Source of the DNA: Azospirillum canadense
GTDB taxonomy: Bacteria; Pseudomonadota; Alphaproteobacteria; Azospirillales; Azospirillaceae
Length of the DNA: 64,000 bases
Direction of reading: 5' to 3'
Assembly: GCF_025961225.1 (NCBI RefSeq)
Contig: NZ_JAOQNG010000006.1
Span: 124,001 to 188,000 of the forward strand
Below, in pieces: positions 18,421-27,198 of the stretch. Under the pieces are notes generated by a model. It ran no database searches and was not told where the DNA came from. It saw only the letters and a program-made list of their open reading frames with translations. The translations under genes were made by a program, and so were the position numbers. Position 1 is the stretch's first letter. Each line of letters starts with the position of its first letter.

Positions 18421-18897
18421 TCACAGGCTGGCAAGGATGCGGTCGAGCATCGGGCGCAGGGCATCCTGGGAAGCATGAACCCAGAACGCAAGCAGCATTA
18501 GCCCCGCGGCGACGCCCGTCGTGGCCACGGCGCCCCACGCTGGCCGGGGCTTCCGGCGGTGCGGGGCCTGCTCCGTGGGCGTGGTGATGGCGGCCCTGCG
18601 GGCGGCGATTCGGTTTTCCAGAAAGGAAAGACGCTCCAGCAGAACCGACTGCGCGGCCTGGTTCGCCTCCACGGCTGTGGTCAGCCGCTCGAGCGTGTCG
18701 CTGATCCGGGCGAGCGCCGTGGCGGTCTGCTCGGTGTTCCGCTGAAGCGGCATCGCATGGCTTGTCCAAAGGTTCAGTGTCTGCCGGACCTCTTCGAGCA
18801 AGGCAGTGTTCTGAATCCGTGCGCTTTGGGGCTCCTCGCCGCACCATGAGACCTGGCTCAAGCGCCGACGCACTTCCGCCACCAGGTCTTCAAGCAT
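18421..18897 (-). CDS. Hypothetical protein with coiled coil and C-terminal membrane anchor
   Basis: A 158-residue protein I cannot assign to a family. It has a predicted coiled-coil-like region (residues about 10-95, heptad-like Leu/Ala/Gln pattern through NTEQTATALARISDTLERL). A basic linker, RRKPRP, is followed by a single hydrophobic segment (AVATTGVAAGLMLLAFWV) near the C-terminus, suggesting a tail-anchored cytoplasmic coiled coil. The start at 18897 is supported by GGGAGG 5-6 nt upstream; an ATG about 40 nt further upstream is possible. It is the first gene of the minus-strand operon ending at 14157. Confidence 0.6.
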   Translation of the reverse strand: MLEDLVAEVRRRLSQVSWCGEEPQSARIQNTALLEEVRQTLNLWTSHAMPLQRNTEQTATALARISDTLERLTTAVEANQAAQSVLLERLSFLENRIAARRAAITTPTEQAPHRRKPRPAWGAVATTGVAAGLMLLAFWVHASQDALRPMLDRILASL

Positions 18898-19457
18898 CCC
18901 ACCCTCCCGGTGGTCGGCGCGTTCCGTCCCATCCATCCTGTTCCCGCCTTTCTGGTTTTGCTTCAGCCCGCGCGGAAAGACTGTGCTCTGTGGACTCAGC
19001 GACGGCGTTTCACTCTCGGCCCCTCTCAGCGCCGAGGGTTGTGGGCACATACCCATCACCTGTTGCAGCACGGGTTTGGGGCTAACCACTCGTTGTTTGT
19101 GCGAGCCGGCTGGTCAATATACGCCCAGTAATGCAAAGCACAGACGGCGTTGTCGACGTCGCGTCCGCCTGCCCTCTTTTTGGGTAGATTGCGCAAAAAG
19201 AGTTACCCAAAAAGGGAAAAACGGACGAAGGCGCGGCCATTCGCGGGCCCTGAGGTTTGCCGACGTTCCCCTCCTTGCCCACTAAGCCGTCTGGGGCGGC
19301 TTTCAGCAAATGGATTAACACAAATTAGCAGAAATCCTTACCACATTACCGAATGATCGAGGTAGTGCGCGGCAGCATGCTGATCCGCGGCGAACTCCGC
19401 TGCGCTCCCGCCTGTCCACGGAGCGGGGGATTCCGCAAGGAAAGGCGTCGCTGTGTT
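18898..19457. other. Divergent intergenic region with a strong inverted repeat
   Basis: About 560 bp between the leftward operon (18897) and the rightward secreted-protein gene. It is expected to hold two promoters. The striking element is an 11-bp perfect inverted repeat at 19176-19214, described separately. No gene was supported; the open frames here are short and lack ribosome sites. Confidence 0.5.
19176..19214. repeat. Perfect 11-bp inverted repeat, possible operator or attenuator
   Basis: CTTTTTGGGTA at 19176-19186 is exactly complementary to TACCCAAAAAG at 19204-19214, with a 17-nt spacer that includes ATTGCGC. The repeat sits between two divergent EPS operons, far from either stop codon, so a regulatory site is likelier than a terminator. 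It shares GGGTAG-(A)-TTGCGC with the repeat at 11512-11536. Confidence 0.5.
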
Positions 19458-22157
19458 ATGACCGCCATCGATCACGATCACGGCACCTCTTGGGACAGCC
19501 TGCTGACCCTCTGGTATGGGTGTGCCCGTCGTCGACCACCGGAAGCCCACGGCGCGCGACCGCGAAAGATCGCGCCTTTGGGCACCGCGACCACCTCTAC
19601 GACCGAGCGTCGGCACGTCCGCCTTCTGAGTGTGCTGGGGCTTGCCGTTGGTCTCGCCATGCTGGTGGCGAGCGGGGTGTCGGCGCAGCAGTTGCCGCCC
19701 GCCCCAGGAAAGCCGCCGGTGGTGCGGCGCAACGCGGATGGAGAGATTGTTGTCCTGCCGCCCCCCAAGATAACGGCGGCACCCCAGGTGAAAGCACAAC
19801 CCGCAGCCCTTCCGGCGGCCGAAGCGCCGCCCGTTTATGCCACGCCTCCTGTGTGTGCGCCAAAGGCCTTGACGTGCATCGAAGCGGTGGGAGGTTCCCA
19901 AGCACAGCGCCACGTACCGCTCACGGTCGGGCAGCCCTTTCGCGCGGGCGACGTCCCCAAGGGAGCGTCTCTCATCGCGGAGGACAGCCGCGGTGGATCG
20001 CTGCCGGTGCAGATCGATCAACCGGCCACTTTTGCTGATGAGTCGCTGCGCTTTGCCGTGCTCTCCACCGTGCTCCCCTCTCTGCCGGCGCACGGACGAG
20101 AAATCGTCAATTTCTTCGTGGGCACGCCGGCCGGCGGCACGGGCACAGCGGTACCGACACCGGACACCAAGATTGAGGCGGTGGCCAGTGTCTACGCCGC
20201 ACAAGTGAGCCTGATCACCTTCGGCAACCGAGCCGGTCTCACACCGGGCGTCCCGTTCTTGACCGGAGAACAAGTGACCATCGCGCTCGGTGACGCGCCG
20301 GAGGACCGCTACACATTGACCATTTCGCCCGATATGGCGGGTGGGGCCCATCCGACCCTGCGCCGGATTGCCGAAACCTTTCTCACTCTCATCAATCAAG
20401 GCCGCAGCTTCCGCGCTTACAAGCTCGGAGAGGGCGGCGGTTACGAAAACCTGTGGGTCACAACCCGCGAACAGCCCGGGCGAGCCTTCCGGGTGCGTTT
20501 TCTCTACACCGGTCAAGCGCACCTGCGCGCATCCGTTTTGCAGGAATGGCAGCCGTCACGCCGTTTCGTCGCGTCGGCCAAGGCGGGCGACACCGCACAC
20601 GCGTGGCTCAGCGGTTCGGTCGTGTCGGAAACCACGCAGACGGTGCCATTTGTCGAGGAGGCTACGGGCACTCCCCATCCGCAGCTCACGGCGCGCTTTG
20701 CCGTCCGTGCGTACGCCGGCGTCCGGGCGGTCCGTGTCGACACGACGGTTGAGAACGCCTGGACCCACGAACCGGGCGCCGGCAATCTCTCCTACGACAT
20801 GGCGCTTCTGCTGGACGGTGCCGAAGCGTTCCGCATCCGGAACGTGACGCACTATCACCACGCGCGATGGCACACGGTTCGTTGGGCGGGAGAGGCCCCG
20901 ACCGTCCATGTTCGGCACAACGCCCCCTACCTGTTCAAAAGCCGGGCGGTCTGGAACTACAACACACGGGTTGCCATTCCAGAAGCGGTGCTGGCTGCCG
21001 AGGAGCAAGCTCTGGCGCGCGCCGACACCGGCCCAATGGGCGCCGCAACCATCACGACCTACATGCCGATGACCGGTGGGCGCAGCGACATCGGCCCGCT
21101 GCCGCGCTGGACGGCGCTGTACCTCCTGACCCAAGACCGTCGAGCCAAGGCCTTGATGCTGGCCAACGCCGACGCCGGCGGCGGCGCGCCCATCCATTTC
21201 CGCGATCGCCAGACCGATCAGCCCATCAGCTTGGAAAGGCACCCTAATCTGTTCCTGGTGCCGGGCCAGCCAGGCCCGGATGCCATCCCTGCGATGAGCA
21301 ACGCGGACACGCCGTGGGCGCCCGATGTGTCGCACCAGCCCTCGCTTGCTTACGTTCCCTACTTGGTCACAGGCGACAAATACTACCTTGATGAGCTGAT
21401 GTTCTGGGCCAACTGGACCGTAGGCGTCCACCGACCGGAGTATCGTGGAGGCGGCTTGGGGCTGCTCACCGATGAGCAAATCCGAGGTCAAGCCTGGGGG
21501 CTGCGCGGACTGGGCGAAGCGGCGCATGCGCTGCCCGATCGTCATCCCATGAAGGGATATTTCGCGCGCATTCTGGCCAACAATCTCGGATGGTATGTGA
21601 ACACCTACCCCCGCAATCCGGACCGGCTTGCGACCTCTCCGCTTGGCTGGGTGGAAAAGAACGACGCCATTGGCGTCACCGGCCCGTGGCAAAACGACTT
21701 CCTCGCGATCGTGATCGGTTGGCTGGCCGAGACCGGCGAACCGCTGGCCGCGGAGTATTTTCGATGGCTGAGCCGCGCCACGGTGGGGCGGTGGACGCAC
21801 GAAGCGCACGGGTATTGCCGGGCGCAGGCTCCGGCCTACTACATCAAAATTCGCGGGCCCGACAACCGGTTCATTGCCGACTGGGGAGAGCTGCACCGGC
21901 TGAATTGGCCCGAGGTGCGTGGCTGCTCAGGCGCCATCACCGAAGGATTCCCGAATGCGCCAACGGGCTACGTCGCCGTCTCATTGGCGATGTTGGCGGT
22001 CGCCGCGGACCAGGGCGTGGACGGCGCCGCGGCGGCCTATAACCGGCTGCGCCAGGACACCGCCATGACCTTCGCCACCGATCCCACGTGGGCGATCGTA
22101 CCACGCCAGTCCACTGACTCTGGAGGCCCGCATGGAGTGGATGCCGCTGTTCGCTAA
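19458..22157 (+). CDS. Large secreted protein, possible RIFT-barrel polysaccharide lyase/hydrolase-like
   Basis: The 899-residue reading from ATG 19458 has a signal segment (RLLSVLGLAVGLAMLVASGVSA, about residues 57-78) preceded by an unusually long N-terminal extension. Either the true start is a later non-ATG codon or the extension is real. After a Pro/Ala-rich linker, HVPLTVGQPFRAGDVP...LPVQIDQPATFADESLRFAVLS (about residues 155-210) resembles the N-terminal RIFT-barrel domain of exo-rhamnogalacturonan lyase/YetA-like proteins. The C-terminal half is rich in Trp/Tyr/His, with patterns such as HQPSLAYVPYLVTGDKYYLDEL and GWLAETGEP that suggest an alpha/alpha toroid. It is probably periplasmic or secreted and may act on the EPS itself. 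The overlapping small gene and the ligase gene downstream suggest one operon. The fold assignment is tentative. Confidence 0.7.
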   Translation: MTAIDHDHGTSWDSLLTLWYGCARRRPPEAHGARPRKIAPLGTATTSTTERRHVRLLSVLGLAVGLAMLVASGVSAQQLPPAPGKPPVVRRNADGEIVVLPPPKITAAPQVKAQPAALPAAEAPPVYATPPVCAPKALTCIEAVGGSQAQRHVPLTVGQPFRAGDVPKGASLIAEDSRGGSLPVQIDQPATFADESLRFAVLSTVLPSLPAHGREIVNFFVGTPAGGTGTAVPTPDTKIEAVASVYAAQVSLITFGNRAGLTPGVPFLTGEQVTIALGDAPEDRYTLTISPDMAGGAHPTLRRIAETFLTLINQGRSFRAYKLGEGGGYENLWVTTREQPGRAFRVRFLYTGQAHLRASVLQEWQPSRRFVASAKAGDTAHAWLSGSVVSETTQTVPFVEEATGTPHPQLTARFAVRAYAGVRAVRVDTTVENAWTHEPGAGNLSYDMALLLDGAEAFRIRNVTHYHHARWHTVRWAGEAPTVHVRHNAPYLFKSRAVWNYNTRVAIPEAVLAAEEQALARADTGPMGAATITTYMPMTGGRSDIGPLPRWTALYLLTQDRRAKALMLANADAGGGAPIHFRDRQTDQPISLERHPNLFLVPGQPGPDAIPAMSNADTPWAPDVSHQPSLAYVPYLVTGDKYYLDELMFWANWTVGVHRPEYRGGGLGLLTDEQIRGQAWGLRGLGEAAHALPDRHPMKGYFARILANNLGWYVNTYPRNPDRLATSPLGWVEKNDAIGVTGPWQNDFLAIVIGWLAETGEPLAAEYFRWLSRATVGRWTHEAHGYCRAQAPAYYIKIRGPDNRFIADWGELHRLNWPEVRGCSGAITEGFPNAPTGYVAVSLAMLAVAADQGVDGAAAAYNRLRQDTAMTFATDPTWAIVPRQSTDSGGPHGVDAAVR

Positions 22158-22332
22158 CTTCTCCGCCCTTGTCGTTTGCATCTACTGGTTTGGCCGCAAC
22201 GACCGCCGTGACAAGGAGGCCGGAACGGTGGGGCTGTTCCGCTTCACCGTTGCCAACGCCACCGTCCAGACCGAAACCGAGCGCCCACGGTCCACGCGGC
22301 GGAGCGGCCCACCCCGGAAAGGCCGCCCCTGA
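22132..22332 (+). CDS. Small single-pass membrane protein (66 aa), unknown function
   Basis: The ATG at 22132 has a strong GGAGG site 5 nt upstream and lies inside the last 26 nt of the preceding gene. The product begins MEWMPLFANFSALVVCIYWFGRN: one hydrophobic segment followed by positively charged residues (RNDRRDK), then a hydrophilic Thr/Arg-rich tail. It sits between a secreted putative EPS-active enzyme and a ligase/polymerase, so a role in the EPS apparatus is plausible. No family is recognised. Confidence 0.55.
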   Translation: MEWMPLFANFSALVVCIYWFGRNDRRDKEAGTVGLFRFTVANATVQTETERPRSTRRSGPPRKGRP

Positions 22333-22375
22333 CCCGCCGGTTGCCCTCTGCCCGCGCCCGCAATGGATTGAGTCG

Positions 22376-23695
22376 ATGCGTGATATTGTCTTTTTGTGCT
22401 GTATGGTTGCCACGCTGCCCTGGGCGTTTGCGCACGCGTACATTGGGAGCTTGCTGTGGACGTGGACGGCCCTGCTGACGCCGTCGACCTATCTGTACAG
22501 CTTCATGGGCGGGGTGCCGCTCAATAAGCTTGCGGCGGGCATCACCGTGCTTGCCCTGTTGCTCAATCGACAAGGCGCCGTCATCCGCCTGGGCAGCACA
22601 GCCTATATGCTGATCGGGCTCGTGCTGCTCGGCGGGGTGTCCATGATGAGCGGAGGCGTCGTGCCTGACGCCGGCTGGGAGATCTACGATCGACTGGTCA
22701 AGACGGTGCTGCTGTTCCTGGTGCTGACCGCACTCATCAACACACGGCTGCGCTTGCACATGTTGCTTTTGATCATAGCGCTCAGCATCGGGTACAACGG
22801 CCTCAATGAAGGTTTGAAGGTCATCGTGTCTGGGGGGGCGTACAAGCCCGAAGTCCCGCTTCTTGGCGACAACAACCATTTCGCCGGCGCAATCTTGATG
22901 GTGATCCCGGTGATCGGTTACCTCTATCGCTACAGTGAGGAAAAGTGCGTCAAACTGGCGCTTTTCGGCACCCTGCTGCTGTGCACGGTGTCCGTCATCG
23001 GCACCTACTCACGAGGGGGCTTCATCGGTCTGCTGGTGATCACGTTCAGCTACATCATGACAACCCGGCGCAAGATTGCCAACTTGGTCGCCTTGGCCGC
23101 GCTCGCCGGGCTGTTGCTGCTGATCACTCCCGACTCTTGGTTCGAGCGCATGAACACGATTCAGGACGCCGGCGAGGACTCGTCCTTTATGGGGCGGGTG
23201 GTCGCGTGGAAGATCAGCACACTGATTGCGCTTGATCACCCCCTGGCTGGCGGCGGATTTCGGGCCGTCCAGACCGGTTATTTCTGGCATATGTACAGCC
23301 AGAAATTCCATCTTCTTGATTTCATCCCCACTCCGGAGCCACTGTCCAGGGCGATGGCCGCGCACAGTATCTTTTTTGAGGTTCTGGGCGACTTGGGTTT
23401 CACTGGGCTTTTCCTTTTCGTTGGCGTCATCGTCACGGTAGTGCGGAGCTTGTCTAGGGTGCGGGGCCTCACGAGGGGGCAGCCAGAGCTTGCCTGGGCC
23501 TTTCATTTGGCCGGCGCTCTGCGCTTGAGCGTGCTGGTGTACACCGTCACGGGCGCGGCGCTCAGCCTTGCTTACTTCGAGTTCTTTTACGTGCTCTGCG
23601 CGGCAGCGGCATCGCTGCGCTGCATCGTGGAGGGACAGCCAGTCACCGCCCGCAGCCCGGGCAAGCCCTTGGCAGCGGCGCCGGCCAGGACGTAA
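22376..23695 (+). CDS. Putative O-glycosylation ligase / Wzy-like polymerase, XrtA-associated
   Basis: A 439-residue polytopic membrane protein (about 10-12 segments). It starts MRDIVFLCCMVATLPWAFAHAYIG, and LLWTWTALLTPSTYLYSFM is the characteristic beginning of the exosortase A-associated O-ligase family (TIGR03097 type). A large periplasmic loop contains SSFMGRVVAWKIS and HPLAGGGFRAVQ, matching the Wzy_C/O-antigen ligase signature. FVPTPEPLSRAMAAHSIFFEVLGDLG-like residues (about 320-350) provide the conserved His/Glu. It would ligate or polymerise the lipid-linked glycan in the periplasm. The ribosome site is weak (GGATTGAG). Confidence 0.9.
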   Translation: MRDIVFLCCMVATLPWAFAHAYIGSLLWTWTALLTPSTYLYSFMGGVPLNKLAAGITVLALLLNRQGAVIRLGSTAYMLIGLVLLGGVSMMSGGVVPDAGWEIYDRLVKTVLLFLVLTALINTRLRLHMLLLIIALSIGYNGLNEGLKVIVSGGAYKPEVPLLGDNNHFAGAILMVIPVIGYLYRYSEEKCVKLALFGTLLLCTVSVIGTYSRGGFIGLLVITFSYIMTTRRKIANLVALAALAGLLLLITPDSWFERMNTIQDAGEDSSFMGRVVAWKISTLIALDHPLAGGGFRAVQTGYFWHMYSQKFHLLDFIPTPEPLSRAMAAHSIFFEVLGDLGFTGLFLFVGVIVTVVRSLSRVRGLTRGQPELAWAFHLAGALRLSVLVYTVTGAALSLAYFEFFYVLCAAAASLRCIVEGQPVTARSPGKPLAAAPART

Positions 23696-23979
23696 CGGTC
23701 ATACGGCGCGTCCGCATTGTGCGTTGTCATACACGTAATACACGTAATAGCACCAAAACACGATGCTCAGGTTTTTGTCAGTCCGACTTTCATCCTGCTT
23801 GCGGAAGCTGTGTTGATGCGCAAACTCGGCACAACGGCACGAAGAGCGGGCGGATAAAACCTCGCCTTGCCTAACGCTTTGATCCGCATCCTTGGGCCCT
23901 CACGGCAGAACGCAACCTTTCGCGCGCGGGCTGTGCGACGCGTGTCAGAGAATCGCAACGTTTCGAGAGGTTTGACCCC
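23696..23979. other. Intergenic region with a 9-bp tandem repeat
   Basis: This 284-bp gap precedes the flippase gene. It contains two adjacent copies of ACACGTAAT (23731-23739 and 23740-23748) and otherwise no recognised element. The repeat could be a regulator site, since it sits about 230 bp upstream of the flippase start. Confidence 0.4.
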
Positions 23980-25485
23980 GTGTCTGACAGCAAGCTGAAA
24001 CAGAAGGTTGCAATCGGTGCTGGCTGGATGATTTTCCTGCGCTTGGCCAGCCGCGGTGTTGGCATCGTCAGCATGCTCGTGATGGCGCGATTGCTGCTGC
24101 CGGATGATTTTGGCCTGGTCGCCCTCGCCACGACCATCGCGGGCGCGGTCGAAGCGCTTGGAATGATCGGACTGCAGCTGGCGCTCATCCGCGAAAACGG
24201 CGTGAATCGTGATCTTTACGATACGGCGTTTACCATGACAGTGATTCGCGGCGTTTTGACGGGACTGATCGTTGCGGCGAGCGCCCCCGTCGTCGCGAGC
24301 TTCTTCGCCGACGACCGGCTGACGGCCGTTCTCTTCGTGATCGCCGCGGGGGCGGCGCTGCAAGGTTTTGAGAACATCGGCACCGTCGCTTTCCGCAAAG
24401 ACCTGGCGTTCGACCGCGAGGTGGTCCTGTTCATGACAGCCCGCGTGTCAACCTTCCTCGTGACGCTTGTCTGCGCTCTGGCAACCCACAGCCATTGGGC
24501 GCTGGTGGCCGGCATCTCCGCCTCGCGCGTGGTTCGTGTGGTCATGAGCTACAGGATGCATCCCTATCGCCCGCGCTTTACGCTGATAGCGTGGAGGAGA
24601 CTGATTAACTTTTCCGTGTGGATCTGGGTTGCCAGTGTTGCCGGCTTTCTGCGTGATCAGGCCGATGCCTTCGTCATCGGACGTTGCTTGGGAATGACGC
24701 AGGTCGGCGTCTTTCGGCTTGGCACGGAAATCTCCAGCCTCACCACCAGCGAGTTGGTTCAGCCTATCTGCCGCGCCTTGCTGCCAGGCTTCTCAGCCAT
24801 GCACAATGCAGGCCGGAACGTGTCGGACAGCGTCGTGGAATCCTTCTCGGCGGTTTGCCTTCTCGTGTTGCCGGCCGCCCTTGGTCTGAGTTTGGTGGCT
24901 GCCCCTCTTGTTCACTTGGCCCTTGGCCCGAATTGGTCCGAAGCCGTGCCGGTCATCCGGATTCTCGGGATGTTTGTCATTTTCCATGTGGCGAGCGAAA
25001 TCGGCGCGGTGGCGCTGCTCACGCTGGGCCGCCCAGACGTTACGGCGTGGATCGCGGTGGCCGCAACACCGATGCGGCTGGCGTGTCTCATGGTGGGCAT
25101 CGGGACGTTCGGTCTTGCGGGGGGAGCATGGGCGCTTGGGATCGGTGCCGGACTGGAGGGGATTGTCTTTCTCTTTCAGATGGAACGGCATTTGCCCGGC
25201 GTTCTCCCGGGCATTGCCGCTTCTGTTGGGCGCACGGCGTTGGCCAGCGTTGCCATGACAGGAGCGTTGCTGATCATCAACGGCGGCCCCATTTTGGCTG
25301 GCACCGACGCGGTGGCTTCGGCCGCCCTGCTGTTCGGCAACGTCGGCTTCGGGGCGGTGGTGTTCGCCATTGTCCTGTTGGCTCTGTGGCTTCTCGCGGG
25401 CCGGCCCGCAGGGCCGGAGGCAACCCTCATTCGCGCGGTCCGCAATCGTTGGACACCGCGCCGCGTGGAGAGCCCCGCGCCCTAG
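23980..25485 (+). CDS. Wzx-like oligosaccharide flippase (MATE/MOP superfamily)
   Basis: A 501-residue membrane protein with about 12-14 hydrophobic segments. Residues 1-40 (KQKVAIGAGWMIFLRLASRG) and the following ARLLLPDDFGLVALA are typical of the lipopolysaccharide-biosynthesis/Wzx family. It should move the undecaprenyl-linked repeat across the inner membrane. The start is a GTG at 23980, with GAGAGG about 10 nt upstream. The stop at 25485 is followed immediately by the presumed left end of an IS1380 element, so the native C-terminus could have been altered by the insertion. Confidence 0.9.
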   Translation: MSDSKLKQKVAIGAGWMIFLRLASRGVGIVSMLVMARLLLPDDFGLVALATTIAGAVEALGMIGLQLALIRENGVNRDLYDTAFTMTVIRGVLTGLIVAASAPVVASFFADDRLTAVLFVIAAGAALQGFENIGTVAFRKDLAFDREVVLFMTARVSTFLVTLVCALATHSHWALVAGISASRVVRVVMSYRMHPYRPRFTLIAWRRLINFSVWIWVASVAGFLRDQADAFVIGRCLGMTQVGVFRLGTEISSLTTSELVQPICRALLPGFSAMHNAGRNVSDSVVESFSAVCLLVLPAALGLSLVAAPLVHLALGPNWSEAVPVIRILGMFVIFHVASEIGAVALLTLGRPDVTAWIAVAATPMRLACLMVGIGTFGLAGGAWALGIGAGLEGIVFLFQMERHLPGVLPGIAASVGRTALASVAMTGALLIINGGPILAGTDAVASAALLFGNVGFGAVVFAIVLLALWLLAGRPAGPEATLIRAVRNRWTPRRVESPAP

Positions 25486-25756
25486 CCGGGAAAATTCACG
25501 AGGGTTGGCGGGTGTAGCGGTATCCGATGAGCGGCCGTAGGATTTGGGTGCTGACGCCAACTCCTGCCGTTTTCGGAGCGCCCACCCGCCATGGTTGATC
25601 CTACGCCGACGCTGCCCGGTCTGTCACCCCTGGCTGGAAAGCCGGTGATCGGGCGCTTTGATGGCGGCCGCTTGTCCTCCGATGGTGGGCTGCTGGTTCT
25701 GCGCGAGGTCGAACAGCGGCTACGCGTGGCCGAACGGCTGGCCGCCTGTATCGAGG

Positions 25757-25764
25757 ATCCGCGC
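25757..25764. repeat. Target-site duplication ATCCGCGC, left copy
   Basis: This octamer is repeated exactly at 27191-27198, flanking the IS256-family element. Eight bases is the usual duplication length for that family. Confidence 0.9.
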
Positions 25765-27190
25765 GATCGCGTCCCACCGCGTGGTGTCTGAGGCGTGAGG
25801 CTGGCCCGCCGGAGCGCTCCCCCATAGCTGGCGCAGGCGGGCCGGCCGTTCGGGAGCGGCGGTCACCGTGTTCTTCGGCTAAGTTGAGGTTGCTTAACGA
25901 CCATCAACCAAGACGGAGACCACGATGACCGAGGACAGGATCGCTCTTCAGGAGCTGATTGGGAAGAGCGCCGATGCCGACTTTCTGCGCGAGATGGTCG
26001 GCTTCGCCGCCCAGCGCCTGATGGAGCTGGAGGTGGAGAGCCTGTGCGGCGCCGGGTATGGCGAACGCAGCGAGGACCGCCAGACCAAGCGCAACGGCTA
26101 CCGGGAGCGGACCTGGGAGACGCGCGCCGGGGCCATCGACCTGCGCATCCCCAAGCTGCGGCGCGGCTCCTACTTCCCGGCCTTCCTGGAGCCGCGCCGC
26201 ACCGCGGAGAAGGCGCTAATCGCGGTGATTCAGGAGGCCTACGTGCAGGGCATCTCGACGCGCAACGTCGATGATCTGGTCAAGGCGATGGGCATGACCG
26301 GCATCTCCAAGAGCCAGGTCAGCCGCCTGTGCCAGGACATCGACGAGCGCGTGCAGGCGTTCCTGAACCGGCCGCTGGAAGGCGACTGGCCCTTTGTGTG
26401 GCTGGATGCGACCTACGTGAAAGTGCGCCAGGACGGCCGCATCGTCTCGCTCGCCGCCATACTGGCCATCGGCGTCAACAGCGATGGCCGGCGCGAGGTG
26501 CTGGGGCTCGGCCTCGGGCTGTCGGAAGCCGAGACCTTCTGGACCGATTTCCTGCGCACCCTCACCCGCCGGGGCCTACGCGGCGTAAAGCTGGTGATCG
26601 CCGATGCGCATCTCGGGCTGAAGGCCGCCGCTTCCAAGGTGCTGGGCGCCACACTTCAACGCTGTCGTGTTCATTGCATGAGGAATCTCCTCGCCTGCGT
26701 CGGCAAGGCGCACCAGACGATGGTCGCGGCCACCATTCGCACCGCCTTTGCCCAGGAGACCGCTGAGGCGGCGCATGAGCAGTGGCGCCGGGTGGCCGAC
26801 AGCCTGCGGCCGCGCTTTTCCAAGCTGGCGGCGCTGATGGACGAGGCGGAGTTCGACGTGCTGGCCTACATGAAGTACCCCAAGGACCTGCGCACCAAAT
26901 TGCACAGCACGAATCCTCTGGAGCGGCTGAATGGCGAGATCAAGCGGCGCACCAACGTCGTCGGCATCTTCCCTGGCGAAGGGGCGGTTGTGCGCCTCGT
27001 CGGCGCCTTGCTGCTGGAGCAGCATGATGAATGGGCGGTGGCCCGGCGCTACATGACCATGGAAAGCCTGGCCGAGCTGTGCCACCCTCACACCCCTGAT
27101 CCGCTGTCCATCGCAGCGGAGTAGACCGGCGGCCTCAACCCGCCGAAGAGCACAGAGGCCCCCTCAGACACCACGCCTCGGGGCACGATC
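25765..27190 (+). mobile_element. IS256-family insertion sequence, apparently complete
   Basis: The element is 1426 bp. Its ends are imperfect inverted repeats of about 29 bp (25765-25793 and 27162-27190, 24 of 29 positions matching; inner core GTGGTGTCTGAGG). It is bounded by the 8-bp direct repeat ATCCGCGC. It contains one intact transposase gene. Because the target frame is perfectly restorable and the duplication exact, the insertion is probably recent. Confidence 0.93.
25925..27124 (+). CDS. IS256-family (mutator-type) transposase
   Basis: A 399-residue full-length transposase. The DDE catalytic motifs of the IS256/MULE group are visible: WPFVWLDATYVKVR (first Asp near residue 163), KLVIADAHLGLKAA (second Asp near residue 222) and the C-terminal STNPLERLNGEIKRRTNVVG with the Glu. 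The N-terminus has the usual CGAGYGERSEDRQTKRNGY region. An AGACGGAGACC-type site lies just upstream of the ATG at 25925. It has no frameshift or premature stop, so it should be active. Confidence 0.96.
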   Translation: MTEDRIALQELIGKSADADFLREMVGFAAQRLMELEVESLCGAGYGERSEDRQTKRNGYRERTWETRAGAIDLRIPKLRRGSYFPAFLEPRRTAEKALIAVIQEAYVQGISTRNVDDLVKAMGMTGISKSQVSRLCQDIDERVQAFLNRPLEGDWPFVWLDATYVKVRQDGRIVSLAAILAIGVNSDGRREVLGLGLGLSEAETFWTDFLRTLTRRGLRGVKLVIADAHLGLKAAASKVLGATLQRCRVHCMRNLLACVGKAHQTMVAATIRTAFAQETAEAAHEQWRRVADSLRPRFSKLAALMDEAEFDVLAYMKYPKDLRTKLHSTNPLERLNGEIKRRTNVVGIFPGEGAVVRLVGALLLEQHDEWAVARRYMTMESLAELCHPHTPDPLSIAAE

Positions 27191-27198
27191 ATCCGCGC
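27191..27198. repeat. Target-site duplication ATCCGCGC, right copy
   Basis: Exact match to 25757-25764 on the other side of the IS256-family element. Confidence 0.9.
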
